From positions 186,001 through 250,000 of the forward strand of contig CAWIJO010000029.1 in assembly GCA_963836355.1 (NCBI GenBank): DNA of 64,000 bases, read 5' to 3'. The stretch's first letter is position 1; every line of letters begins with the position of its first letter. Below are positions 33,726-41,459 of the stretch, piece by piece. The translations under genes were made by a program, and so were the position numbers. This DNA comes from Palsa-506 sp963836355 (GTDB taxonomy: Bacteria; Actinomycetota; Actinomycetes; Streptosporangiales; Streptosporangiaceae). The notes under the pieces were generated by a model. That model was not told the DNA's origin. It saw only the letters and a program-made list of their open reading frames with translations, and ran no database searches.

Positions 33726-34541
33726 ATGCAGATCGAAACCGTGGACTTCGCGGCTATCAAGGAACGCCAGCGGATGGGCTGGGAAGCAGGCGACTATCCG
33801 CGGATCGGCAACACGCTTCAGCTCATCGCCGAGCGGCTGGTGGCGGCCGCCGGGGTGCATTCCGGCCAGGTCGTGCTGGACGTCGCGTGCGGGCAGGGCA
33901 ACGCCGCGATCGCGGCAGCGCGCCGTTTTGCCAACTCGACCGGCGTTGACTATGCCGCGAACCTGCTGGCCCAAGGGCGCGAGCGGGCCGATGCCGAGCA
34001 CCTGCGCGTCACGTTCGCCGAAGGCGACGCCGAGCGGCTGCCGTGGCCCGCTGGTGCGTTCGACACCACACTGAGCACCGTTGGCGTCATGTTCGCACCC
34101 GACCAGGAACGCGCCGCCGCCGAGCTGGTGCGCGTCACCCGCCACGGCGGGAAGATCGCGCTGGCCAGCTGGACGCCCGACGGGCTCGTCGGGTTCCTGT
34201 TCAAGACCATCGGCAAGTACGGACCGCCACCGCCGGGCGTCCGGTCACCCATGCTCTGGGGTACCGAGAGCCGGCTCGCGGAGCTGTTCGGGGACAAGGT
34301 CCAGTGGACATCGCTAACCAAGCGCACGTTTGACTTCTGCTACTACTCGGCAGAGCATTTCTCGGAGTGGTTCCGCCGGTATTACGGGCCGGTCACCCGG
34401 CTGGCCGGCACCCTCAGCGACGTGGCCCGCGCGCAATTCGCCGCAGATCTCGCCGACGTGGCAAGGCAGTTCAACGGCGCCGACGACGGCACCGTGCTGG
34501 CACCCGGTGAGTACCTGGAGGCTGTCGGCGTGCGGCGCTGA
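33726..34541 (+). CDS. Class I SAM-dependent methyltransferase
   Basis: A 271-aa methyltransferase (Methyltransf_11/25 type). GGAGG lies 10 bases before ATG 33726. SAM motifs are clear: GQVVLDVACGQGNAAIAAAR (motif I, about 43-62), NSTGVDYAANLLAQGRERAD, VTFAEGDAERLPWPAGAFDT (motifs II-III) and RVTRHGGKIALASWTPDG. The C-terminal part (YYSAEHFSEWFRRYYGPVTR) resembles small-molecule methyltransferases. It follows the paired box and precedes a hydrolase-LuxR gene. Substrate unknown. Confidence 0.9.
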   Translation: MQIETVDFAAIKERQRMGWEAGDYPRIGNTLQLIAERLVAAAGVHSGQVVLDVACGQGNAAIAAARRFANSTGVDYAANLLAQGRERADAEHLRVTFAEGDAERLPWPAGAFDTTLSTVGVMFAPDQERAAAELVRVTRHGGKIALASWTPDGLVGFLFKTIGKYGPPPPGVRSPMLWGTESRLAELFGDKVQWTSLTKRTFDFCYYSAEHFSEWFRRYYGPVTRLAGTLSDVARAQFAADLADVARQFNGADDGTVLAPGEYLEAVGVRR

Positions 34542-34668
34542 GCAGTATCCAGCAGATCGCGTCCGTGGCCAGCCTCGTGCTGGCTGGCCACGGATCGCGA
34601 TGCCGGTGGTCATGGCTGCCGGGCCCGCCCTTTACGGCTTCTGCCGGGAATGCCAGCCTGGGCTGGTG

Positions 34669-35676
34669 ATGCCGACGATCAGGTACTGCAGCACGCCCGC
34701 GGGCCGCATCGCTTACTCGACGGTGGGTGCTGGTCCGCCGTTGCTGTTCGAGTCTGGCTGGGTTACCCATCTCCGCGGGCAGCTGGAGTTGTTCTCCTTC
34801 AGCAGCTTCGTCGAGCGCCTGGCCGAGCGGTTTACCGTGGTCCGCTACGACAAGCCCGGCTGCGGCCTGTCCGACCGGGACCGGATTGACCTGTCGTTCG
34901 ACGGGCAGATAGCGGCGGCGATGGCAGTCGCCGATGCGGTGCACGCCGACCGCTTTTACCTGTTCGGCGCCTCGCAGGGCGGCCAGCTTGCCGCCGCGAT
35001 AGCGGCCAGGTACCCGGACCGGGTCGAGGCGCTCGTCCTGTACGGGATGTGCGCCAGCGGCGGTGACCTGGCGCCCGCGGAGATCCGCGACTCGATCGTG
35101 GCCCTGGTGCGGGCGCACTGGGGCCTTGGCCTGAAGGTGCTGACCGGCATCTTCATACCCGACCCCACCGCCGAGAATGTCGAGGCGTTCGCCCGGTTTC
35201 AGCGGGCCAGCGCCTCGGCCGCGGTGGCCAGCGGGCTCCTTAAGGTCTATTACGACACCGATGTCAGGGCGCTGCTTCCGGCGATCCGGGCACGGACGGT
35301 CGTTCTGCACCGCGAGGCGGACCGGGCCACCGGTTTCGAGCTGGGACGAGAGGTGTCCATCCTTATCCCCGATGCGATGCTGATCCCGCTGCCAGGCTCC
35401 AGCCACCTCTTTTATCACGGCGACTGGCAAGGGGTCCTGGCAGCGATGCTCGATTTCCTCGGCGAGCCCGCCGGGCCGGGGCCGCGGCTCACCGGCCGTG
35501 AGCTTGAGGTGGCCGCCCTGGTCGCCGAGGGGCTGACCAACCACTCCATCGCTATGCGCTTGTCGGTCGCGCCGCGGACGGCGGAAGCGCATGTCGAGAA
35601 CATCCGGCGCAAGCTGCAGGTGCGCTCGCGGGCCCAGATCGCGACGTGGGTAACGGAGCACCGGCTTCGCTCGTGA
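34669..35676 (+). CDS. Alpha/beta-hydrolase fused to a LuxR DNA-binding domain
   Basis: A 335-aa single-protein sensor-regulator. Residues 1-265 are an alpha/beta hydrolase: VRYDKPGCGLSDRDRIDLSF, nucleophile elbow LFGASQGGQLAAAIAARYPD (Ser in GASQG), and PLPGSSHLFYHGDW with the His position. The tail is a LuxR helix-turn-helix: LTGRELEVAALVAEGLTNHS, then APRTAEAHVENIRRKLQVRS. The hydrolase may bind or cleave a ligand that controls DNA binding, as proposed for related fusions. It lies between the two copies of the paired box, the second of which starts at its stop codon, so it is the best candidate to bind them. A GTG three bases upstream is an equal start. Confidence 0.88.
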   Translation: MPTIRYCSTPAGRIAYSTVGAGPPLLFESGWVTHLRGQLELFSFSSFVERLAERFTVVRYDKPGCGLSDRDRIDLSFDGQIAAAMAVADAVHADRFYLFGASQGGQLAAAIAARYPDRVEALVLYGMCASGGDLAPAEIRDSIVALVRAHWGLGLKVLTGIFIPDPTAENVEAFARFQRASASAAVASGLLKVYYDTDVRALLPAIRARTVVLHREADRATGFELGREVSILIPDAMLIPLPGSSHLFYHGDWQGVLAAMLDFLGEPAGPGPRLTGRELEVAALVAEGLTNHSIAMRLSVAPRTAEAHVENIRRKLQVRSRAQIATWVTEHRLRS

Positions 35677-35767
35677 GCCGCCTCGGTAGTTCGCCCGATG
35701 CGCAATGTGCATGACGGTCGCGGCCGGGGAAGCACCCTCGCATTGCCGGTAGTTCACCCGATTGCCG
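35674..35767 (+). promoter_or_regulatory. Paired box, copy 2, upstream of thioesterase-like gene
   Basis: GTAGTTCGCCCGATGC starts at 35686 and GTAGTTCACCCGATTGCCG at 35749, again 63 bases apart. It lies between the stop of the hydrolase-LuxR gene and the start at 35797. Both copies are followed, 12-13 bases after the second box, by a similar GACC(C/T)T(A/G)GC that may be a -10 region. Confidence 0.65.
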
Positions 35768-35796
35768 TCCGGACCCAGCGACCCTAGCGTCGAGGC

Positions 35797-36534
35797 ATGT
35801 CAGGTTCCCTCGTCATCGCCCCCCGCTTCTGCGGGCCGCCGGACGTCGGCAACGGCGGCTACGCGTGCGGGCTGATCGCTGCCTGGGCGGGCGGCCCGGT
35901 GTCGGTCACGCTGCGACGGCCACCTCCGCTGGCGACGGCCATGGCCATCGAGCGGGACGGCGACGGCGCGGTTCGCGTCCTGGCCGGCCAGCACCTGATT
36001 GCCGAGGCAGCCCCGTCGCCGGCCAGCCTGGCAGTCGAGCTTCCCGATCCGGTCCCGATCCTGGCGGCTCGCGCCGCCGGCGCCGGCTGCCGCCTGCGGG
36101 TCCACCCGGAGGAGCATCCCTTCCCGGCCTGTTTCGGATGCGGGCCGGACCGCGTGCCCGGGGACGGCCTGCGCATCCTGGTCGGCCGGGTTGCAGGCCG
36201 GGATCTGTCTGCCGATGTCTGGTATCCCGACGAGTCCGTTGCCAAGTCAGATGGCGAGGTCCGGCCCGAGTTCGTGTGGGCCGCGCTCGACTGCGCGGGA
36301 GGCGTCGGTGCCTTGTGGGATACCGCGCCGAATAGCCCGCCATCCGTGCTAGGCCGGCTGTCGGTCCGCCAGCACGGCCCGGTCAGGGCAGGTGAGCCGC
36401 ATGTCGTGGTCGGCTGGCGGCTGGCGGATCAGGGACGCAAGATGCTGGCTGGCTCTGCGCTGTTCACCGCAGGCGGACTGGCGGTCGGCGTCGCCAGCGC
36501 CACCTGGATCCGGCTAAGCTCGCCGGTCGGTTGA
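35797..36534 (+). CDS. Thioesterase-superfamily-like (hotdog) protein
   Basis: A 245-aa protein whose layout suggests a hotdog-fold acyl-thioesterase relative. It begins IAPRFCGPPDVGNGGYACGL, a typical thioesterase opening with a G-N-G-Y-x-x-G motif, and has HPFPACFGCGPDRVPGDGLR (the family's C-F-x-C-G element) and VRPEFVWAALDCAGGVGALW. The C-terminal HVVVGWRLADQGRKMLAGSA is also hotdog-like. Residues needed for catalysis cannot be identified by eye. The gene starts 30 bases after paired-box copy 2, so it is probably co-controlled with the methyltransferase. Confidence 0.7.
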   Translation: MSGSLVIAPRFCGPPDVGNGGYACGLIAAWAGGPVSVTLRRPPPLATAMAIERDGDGAVRVLAGQHLIAEAAPSPASLAVELPDPVPILAARAAGAGCRLRVHPEEHPFPACFGCGPDRVPGDGLRILVGRVAGRDLSADVWYPDESVAKSDGEVRPEFVWAALDCAGGVGALWDTAPNSPPSVLGRLSVRQHGPVRAGEPHVVVGWRLADQGRKMLAGSALFTAGGLAVGVASATWIRLSSPVG

Positions 36535-36580
36535 GATGGCGGAGACTATGCGGGGTTTCCAGCGCGCGAATCTTCCGCGA

Positions 36581-37078
36581 TCAAGAACCTCCGGCCGGCC
36601 CGGCGCCGGAGTAGCTCAGCCGTGCACGCAGCCTGGCAACGTCGATCAGGAGCCGGTCCTCGGGGATCTTCGCGGCAGGCGTGCCACTCGATAGCGGGAA
36701 CGGCCGGCCTGGACGCGGGTCATCGGGGAACCGCGGGATCAGGTGCGTGTGCAGGTGCGGTAGTGAGTTTCCCAGCGTCTCGTAGTTCATTTTCAGCGGC
36801 CGGTACAGGCCGATCAGCGCCCGGGAGACGGTCAGCACCTCGGCCCAGTACCCGGCGGCCTCGGCCTCGGTCAGCTCCGTGGGCTCGGTAATGTGACGGC
36901 CGTGCCAGCGGACCACCGTGTAGCCGCGCTGCACGTCAGCGCGCTGCAGGTAAGAATCCGTGTAGGTGCCCGCGTGGATCCGCACGCCGTACGCGTCGGC
37001 CTCGGGGCGCCCGTGCTCGCACATCGCGCAGCCGATGCCCCGGACCAGATCTTCCCAGTTCTTGGGCCATTCGCCCAT
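36581..37078 (-). CDS. HIT-family nucleotide hydrolase/transferase
   Basis: A 165-aa histidine-triad protein. It starts GCAMCEHGRPEADAYGVRIH (a C-x-x-C zinc-like element common in this branch) and carries the HIT motif NSLPHLHTHLIPRFPDD (H-x-H-x-H, about residues 108-114). These enzymes act on nucleoside phosphoramidates or dinucleoside polyphosphates; the substrate here is unknown. The ATG at 37078 lies about 60 bases from a pair of 24-bp repeats with internal palindromes that may control it. Confidence 0.9.
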   Translation of the reverse strand: MGEWPKNWEDLVRGIGCAMCEHGRPEADAYGVRIHAGTYTDSYLQRADVQRGYTVVRWHGRHITEPTELTEAEAAGYWAEVLTVSRALIGLYRPLKMNYETLGNSLPHLHTHLIPRFPDDPRPGRPFPLSSGTPAAKIPEDRLLIDVARLRARLSYSGAGPAGGS

Positions 37079-37136
37079 CCCTGCTCCTCTTCGCCGGTGC
37101 TAGCGCGGACCCGGCCCCGGGCAGCCGTCCGTCCTC

Positions 37137-37184
37137 GCCTCTGAGTGTTTCAACCACTCTGCCTCTGAGTGTTTCAACCACTCT
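37137..37184. repeat. 24-bp tandem repeat with internal palindrome
   Basis: Two identical 24-bp units (37137-37160 and 37161-37184), each with GAGTG-TTTCAAC-CACTC, a perfect 5-bp inverted repeat with a 7-base spacer. Their place about 60 bases upstream of the HIT gene start suggests a tandem operator. Confidence 0.85.
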
Positions 37185-37511
37185 CGGCGTGTCAAGGCGC
37201 CCGCCCCGGTGCGGGGCCAGCGAGGAGGCGCGGGACTGGGTCCGGCGGCCCGTTAATGCTGGTCTTTGACTCGGATATCGGCGGTAGTCAGCTGTCGGCC
37301 GGGCAGCGCGCCGGGGCCTACCCGTTCTTCGCCGAGCCCGAGGTCAGCACCGACCGGATCATCCCGGTAGTGATATTGAGCCAGATTTCACCTGTTGGCC
37401 GGCTCGATGCTGGCAAGTAGGCCGGACAGCCGCAAGGCCGGCCAAATGATCGAGCCGGAAGAGCTAGGGTGGCTACATCACATGATCTGGGCCAGTTGGG
37501 GTGGGCAGCTA
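37185..37511. other. Intergenic stretch before the polysaccharide locus
   Basis: A 54-codon open frame (37256-37420, MLVFDSDIGGSQLSAGQ...) is present but has no recognised motif or well-placed ribosome site. The region should contain the promoter of the first beta-helix gene. Confidence 0.3.
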
Positions 37512-39110
37512 ATGAACGGCCGGAGTATGCGAGCAAGACAGCCGTGGCGGAATGACTCCGGCGGACTGCGGTTGTGGCCGGTTGGCTGCGCGGTGGTGGC
37601 GGTTCTCGCGGCGGCCGCGGTCATCGGCCTGAACTGGCCAGCGCAGACGCAGCATTTGAGATTGCAGCATTTTTCGGCGGCAGGTGCCGGGGCCTCGCGT
37701 CATGTGCGGGTCTGCGGCAATGCTGCGGTGCTGGGGGGCGGGCCGTCGTCGGCGCCGGCCGGGGCGGTTGCGGTACGGGCCGGGGATAATTCGCGGGTGA
37801 ACTTTAGCCGGGCGGGAATGACCTACTGGTTCGCGCCGGGTGTCCACACGCTGGGCCCGGGCCGGTTTTCCCAGATTGACCCCGGCCGCGGATCGGCGTT
37901 CGTGGGCGCGCCGGGCGCGGTGCTGGACGGGCGGCATAATAATTTCTACGCGTTCGGCGGCAGCGCCCCGCGGGTGACGATCAGTTACCTGACGGTGCAG
38001 CATTTCGGGAAGTGGGGCGGCAACGAGGATGAGGGCGTCGTCAACCACGACTCGGCGCACCGGTGGACGATCGACCACTCGACGTTGATCAATAACGCCG
38101 GGGCGGGGACGATGCTGGGCAGCCGTAACAAGCTGTCGTATGACTGCCTGCAGAACAATCAGCAGTACGGGTTTAACGCATTTTCGGTGCCGGGCCCGGC
38201 CCGGCTGATGCTCAGCCACAACGAGATCGCCGGGAACGACACCTACAACTGGGAAAAGCACGTCGATGGATGCGGCTGCACGGGCGGCGGGAAGTTCTGG
38301 GCTGTGCGGGGCGCAGTGATCAAGGATAACTGGGTGCACGGGAACCACGGCGTAGGGCTGTGGGCAGATACGAATAACCGTGGCTTCGATATCTCGGGTA
38401 ACTACATTTCAGGCAACTATGATTCCGGGCTGGTGTATGAGATCAGCTATAACGCGCGTATTAGCGGTAATACGTTCGTCCGTAACGGGCTGGGGGCTGG
38501 GCCGCGGACCGACGGGTTCCCGACCGGCGCGATCTACCTGTCCGAATCGGGGTCCGATAGCCGGGTGCCGGGGAAGTACGGGAGCACGCTGGCGGTGACC
38601 GGTAACACGTTCCGGGATAACTGGGCCGGGGTGATCTTGTGGGAGAACGCGGACCGGTTCTGCGGTTCTCCGGCGAACTCCAGCACCGGAGACTGCACCA
38701 TCGTCAACCGGCCGACAGTGACGATCCACTCATGTGCCAAGGCCAACATCGCACGACGGCCGTTCTTCGGTGACTGCCGGTGGCAGACGAAGCGGGTTCT
38801 GGTAGACCACAACGTGTTTGACTTCTCCCCGGCGGACATCGGAAGTAACTGCACGGTCCGACGGCTGTGCGGGTTCCAGGGCCTGTTCTCGCAGTTCGGC
38901 AGCTTCCCGTCATGGAGCCCGTATAAGGGCGCGAGGGTAGAGAACCACATCACCTTCAGCCAGCACAACCGTTTCGCGGGGAACACTTACCACGGGCCGT
39001 GGCGGTTTATGGCCCGTGAGCTGGGCAACGTCGTGAGCTGGGCAAAATGGCAGGCAAGCCCGTACCACCAGGACGCTGGCAGCACCCTGAGCCGGTCCGC
39101 TGCTGGCTGA
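37512..39110 (+). CDS. Membrane-anchored right-handed beta-helix protein (copy A)
   Basis: A 532-aa protein with one N-terminal membrane segment (LWPVGCAVVAVLAAAAVIGL) and an outer domain of parallel beta-helix repeats (PF13229-type), with repeating N-x-I/V turns such as AVIKDNWVHGNHGVGLWADT, FDISGNYISGNYDSGLVYEI and ARISGNTFVRNGLGAG. Paired cysteines recur (HVDGCGCTGGGKFW, DRFCGSPANSSTGDC, FFGDCRW). It starts with RVCGNAAVLGGGPSSAPAGA. Beta-helix domains usually bind or cleave polysaccharides; no catalytic residues can be named. It is a close paralogue of 39813-41438 on the opposite strand, at the edge of a polysaccharide locus. Confidence 0.88.
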   Translation: MNGRSMRARQPWRNDSGGLRLWPVGCAVVAVLAAAAVIGLNWPAQTQHLRLQHFSAAGAGASRHVRVCGNAAVLGGGPSSAPAGAVAVRAGDNSRVNFSRAGMTYWFAPGVHTLGPGRFSQIDPGRGSAFVGAPGAVLDGRHNNFYAFGGSAPRVTISYLTVQHFGKWGGNEDEGVVNHDSAHRWTIDHSTLINNAGAGTMLGSRNKLSYDCLQNNQQYGFNAFSVPGPARLMLSHNEIAGNDTYNWEKHVDGCGCTGGGKFWAVRGAVIKDNWVHGNHGVGLWADTNNRGFDISGNYISGNYDSGLVYEISYNARISGNTFVRNGLGAGPRTDGFPTGAIYLSESGSDSRVPGKYGSTLAVTGNTFRDNWAGVILWENADRFCGSPANSSTGDCTIVNRPTVTIHSCAKANIARRPFFGDCRWQTKRVLVDHNVFDFSPADIGSNCTVRRLCGFQGLFSQFGSFPSWSPYKGARVENHITFSQHNRFAGNTYHGPWRFMARELGNVVSWAKWQASPYHQDAGSTLSRSAAG

Positions 39111-39170
39111 CGAGTGGCGGAGAGGCCCGCCCGCCTGGCACCCCCCGCCTGGCGGGCTAGCCGCCCCAGC

Positions 39171-39719
39171 TCATGCCAGCAATCTCGTCGCGGCGGCGAG
39201 TGGGCCGGCCCGGCGGTCCCGCTGCGACATGGTGGCCACCGGAAGCGGCCACGGGATGGCCAGCTCGGGGTCATCGAACGCGATGGACACATCCTCAGCA
39301 GGATCGTGAGCGCGGTCGATGCGATAGCAGACGTCCGCCGGGTCGGTGCGGGCCTGAAACCCGTGTGCGCAGCCGGCCGGCACGTAGAGCGTGACCTGCT
39401 CGTCGTCACGAAGTTCGAAGCTCTCCCAGTTCCGGTAGGTCGGCGAAGCCGGCCGCAAGTCCACGACCACGTCGAACACTGCGCCGTATGAGCACCGCAC
39501 GAGCTTTGCCTCGCCGTCCCCGCGGCGCACATGCAGGCCGCGCACCACGCCGCGGGCCGACCGGGAGATGCTGTCCTGGGCGAACACGCCCGGGTCGATT
39601 CCGGCCGCGCGCACTACCTCCGCGTCGAAGGTGCGGCAGAAGAAGCCGCGCTCGTCCACGTGCGGGGCTGGCTTGAACAATAGCGCGCCCGCGATACCTG
39701 GCACCGGGCTGACATGCAT
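39171..39719 (-). CDS. rfbC: dTDP-4-dehydrorhamnose 3,5-epimerase family protein
   Basis: A 182-aa RmlC-like cupin that inverts C3 and C5 of a dTDP-4-keto-6-deoxysugar in the dTDP-rhamnose route or a related one. Motifs: GALLFKPAPHVDERGFFCRT, FAQDSISRSARGVVRGLHVR (with the catalytic His of RGLH), LVRCSYGAVFDVVVDLRPAS and YVPAGCAHGFQA. No rmlA, rmlB or rmlD is in the window, so the substrate must come from elsewhere. It is the last gene of the long minus-strand polysaccharide run and lies between the two opposed beta-helix paralogues. Confidence 0.9.
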   Translation of the reverse strand: MHVSPVPGIAGALLFKPAPHVDERGFFCRTFDAEVVRAAGIDPGVFAQDSISRSARGVVRGLHVRRGDGEAKLVRCSYGAVFDVVVDLRPASPTYRNWESFELRDDEQVTLYVPAGCAHGFQARTDPADVCYRIDRAHDPAEDVSIAFDDPELAIPWPLPVATMSQRDRRAGPLAAATRLLA

Positions 39720-39812
39720 AAGGCCTCCACTCGGATTCCGGAACTGATGCTAGTGATGGCGCGGCGCACCAGGATGCATGCCATAACGACACGTTCGCCG
39801 CGGGCGGCCCGG

Positions 39813-41438
39813 TCAGGCACGGCGCGGGCTCATGGTGCTGCCCATGTCCTGATCATACGGGCTGCCTCGCCAAATTACCCACGGCACCAAATTGCCCTGC
39901 TCGTGCACCATGAACCGCCACGGGCCTTCGTAGATATTCGCGGCAAAATGATTGTTCTGGTCGAGCGTGATGTGATTCTCCACCCTCGCGCCCTTATACG
40001 GGCTCCATGACGGGAAGCTACCGAACTGCGAGAACAGGCCCTGGACGCCGCAAGCATTCGCCGCAGTGCAAGAGGGTCCGATGTCGGCCGGGTCAAGGTC
40101 GAATACGTTGTGGCGTACAGATACGTTCTGGGTCTTCCACCGGCAGTCGTTATAGTACGGGCGGTTCGCGATATTGACTGCATTACACGATTTCACGGTT
40201 ACCACCGCCGGGTGGCCTAGCGTACAAGCGCCAGTGCTAGTATTGGCCGGCGAAGCACAGAACCGGTCAGCGTTCTCCCACAGCACGACGCCACCCCAGT
40301 TATCTTTGAACGTGTTTTCTGTTATCGAGAAAATGTGGCCGTACTTACCCGGTATCCGGCTATCTGACCCCGATTCCGACAGGTAGATCGCACCCGTCGG
40401 GAATCCCGGGTTTGCCGGGCCGGCTTCCAGGCCGTTGCGGGTAAAGGTGTTGTTTTTAACGAGGGCGTTGTAGCTGATCTCGTAGATTAGCCCGGAACTG
40501 TAGTTGCCCGCGATGTAGTTGCCCTCGATGTCAAAGCCTCGGTTGTTCGTGTCGGCCCAGAGCCCGGCGCTGTGGTTGTCGTGCACCCAGTTGCCTTTGA
40601 TGACGGCACCGTTGACATTCCAGAACTTCCCGCCGCCGGTGCAGCCGCAGCCCGGATCGTGCTTCTCCCAATTATAGGTGTCATTCCCGGCGATCTCGTT
40701 ATTCTCGATGATCAAATGAGCGGGCCCGGCCCTGGAGTAAGCGCTGAAGCCGTATTGCTGATTGTCTTTCAGGCAGTCGTATGAGAGCGTGTTGTGTCTG
40801 CCGAGCATAGCACCCGCGCCGGCGTTGTTTCGCAGCGTTGAATGGTCAATAGTCCATCGCGGGGCCGAGTTGTGGTTAACGACGCCCTCGTTCTTGTTAC
40901 CGCCCCTCTGGCCGAAGCCCCGGACCGTGAGATAGCTAATTGTAACGTTTGGCGCAAAGCCGCTGAATGCGTAAAAGTTCGTCCGCTTCCCGTCGATGAC
41001 TGCGGCTGGCGCGCCAATATACGTTGAGCCAGCGCCGGCCACGATCTGCGTATACTGACCCGATCCCAGCGTATGCGTGCCTGGGGCGAACCAGTAGGTG
41101 GTATGGCGCCGGCTCCAGTTGATGCCGGAGTTGTCGCCTGCCGGAACGGTAACCGCCCCGGGCGGAGCGGATGACGGCCCGCCGCCGAGGACCGCGGCAT
41201 TTCCGCACACCCGGGCGGGCGGCGACGCGGGCCCGGCGGCGGAAAGATGCGGCTCCGGGGGATTCTGCCCCGAGTTATCGAGCCAGGACGGCCCGGCCAG
41301 GCCGATCACCGTGGCCGCGATGCAGACCGCCATAACCCAGACGAGCGGCCACAAACGCAGCCGGCTTGGATCGATCAGCTCACGCAGCAGTTGCGCGGTC
41401 CGGTCGTCGATGAGTTTCCGCCGCGCGTGCCGGCTCAT
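39813..41438 (-). CDS. Membrane-anchored right-handed beta-helix protein (copy B)
   Basis: A 541-aa paralogue of 37512-39110, similar along nearly its whole length: RVCGNAAVLGGGPSSAPPGA, VTISYLTVRGFGQRGGNKNE, HDPGCGCTGGGKFWNVNGAV, and the closing GLFSQFGSFPSWSPYKGARV. The N-terminal helix LWPLVWVMAVCIAATVIGLA anchors it. Many synonymous sites carry A or T, so its codon use is less GC-biased than that of copy A, suggesting a different history. It begins 21 bases after the GT4 stop and is therefore probably cotranscribed with the assembly genes. Role inferred: binding or modifying the exported polymer. Confidence 0.88.
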   Translation of the reverse strand: MSRHARRKLIDDRTAQLLRELIDPSRLRLWPLVWVMAVCIAATVIGLAGPSWLDNSGQNPPEPHLSAAGPASPPARVCGNAAVLGGGPSSAPPGAVTVPAGDNSGINWSRRHTTYWFAPGTHTLGSGQYTQIVAGAGSTYIGAPAAVIDGKRTNFYAFSGFAPNVTISYLTVRGFGQRGGNKNEGVVNHNSAPRWTIDHSTLRNNAGAGAMLGRHNTLSYDCLKDNQQYGFSAYSRAGPAHLIIENNEIAGNDTYNWEKHDPGCGCTGGGKFWNVNGAVIKGNWVHDNHSAGLWADTNNRGFDIEGNYIAGNYSSGLIYEISYNALVKNNTFTRNGLEAGPANPGFPTGAIYLSESGSDSRIPGKYGHIFSITENTFKDNWGGVVLWENADRFCASPANTSTGACTLGHPAVVTVKSCNAVNIANRPYYNDCRWKTQNVSVRHNVFDLDPADIGPSCTAANACGVQGLFSQFGSFPSWSPYKGARVENHITLDQNNHFAANIYEGPWRFMVHEQGNLVPWVIWRGSPYDQDMGSTMSPRRA

Positions 41439-41459
41439 GGGGCTCCGGCGCGCATGCCG

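Noticed and set aside
37256..37420. 54-aa plus-strand frame (MLVFDSDIGGSQ...)
   Set aside because: No ribosome site at the right distance and no recognisable similarity; kept only as a note on the intergenic region.
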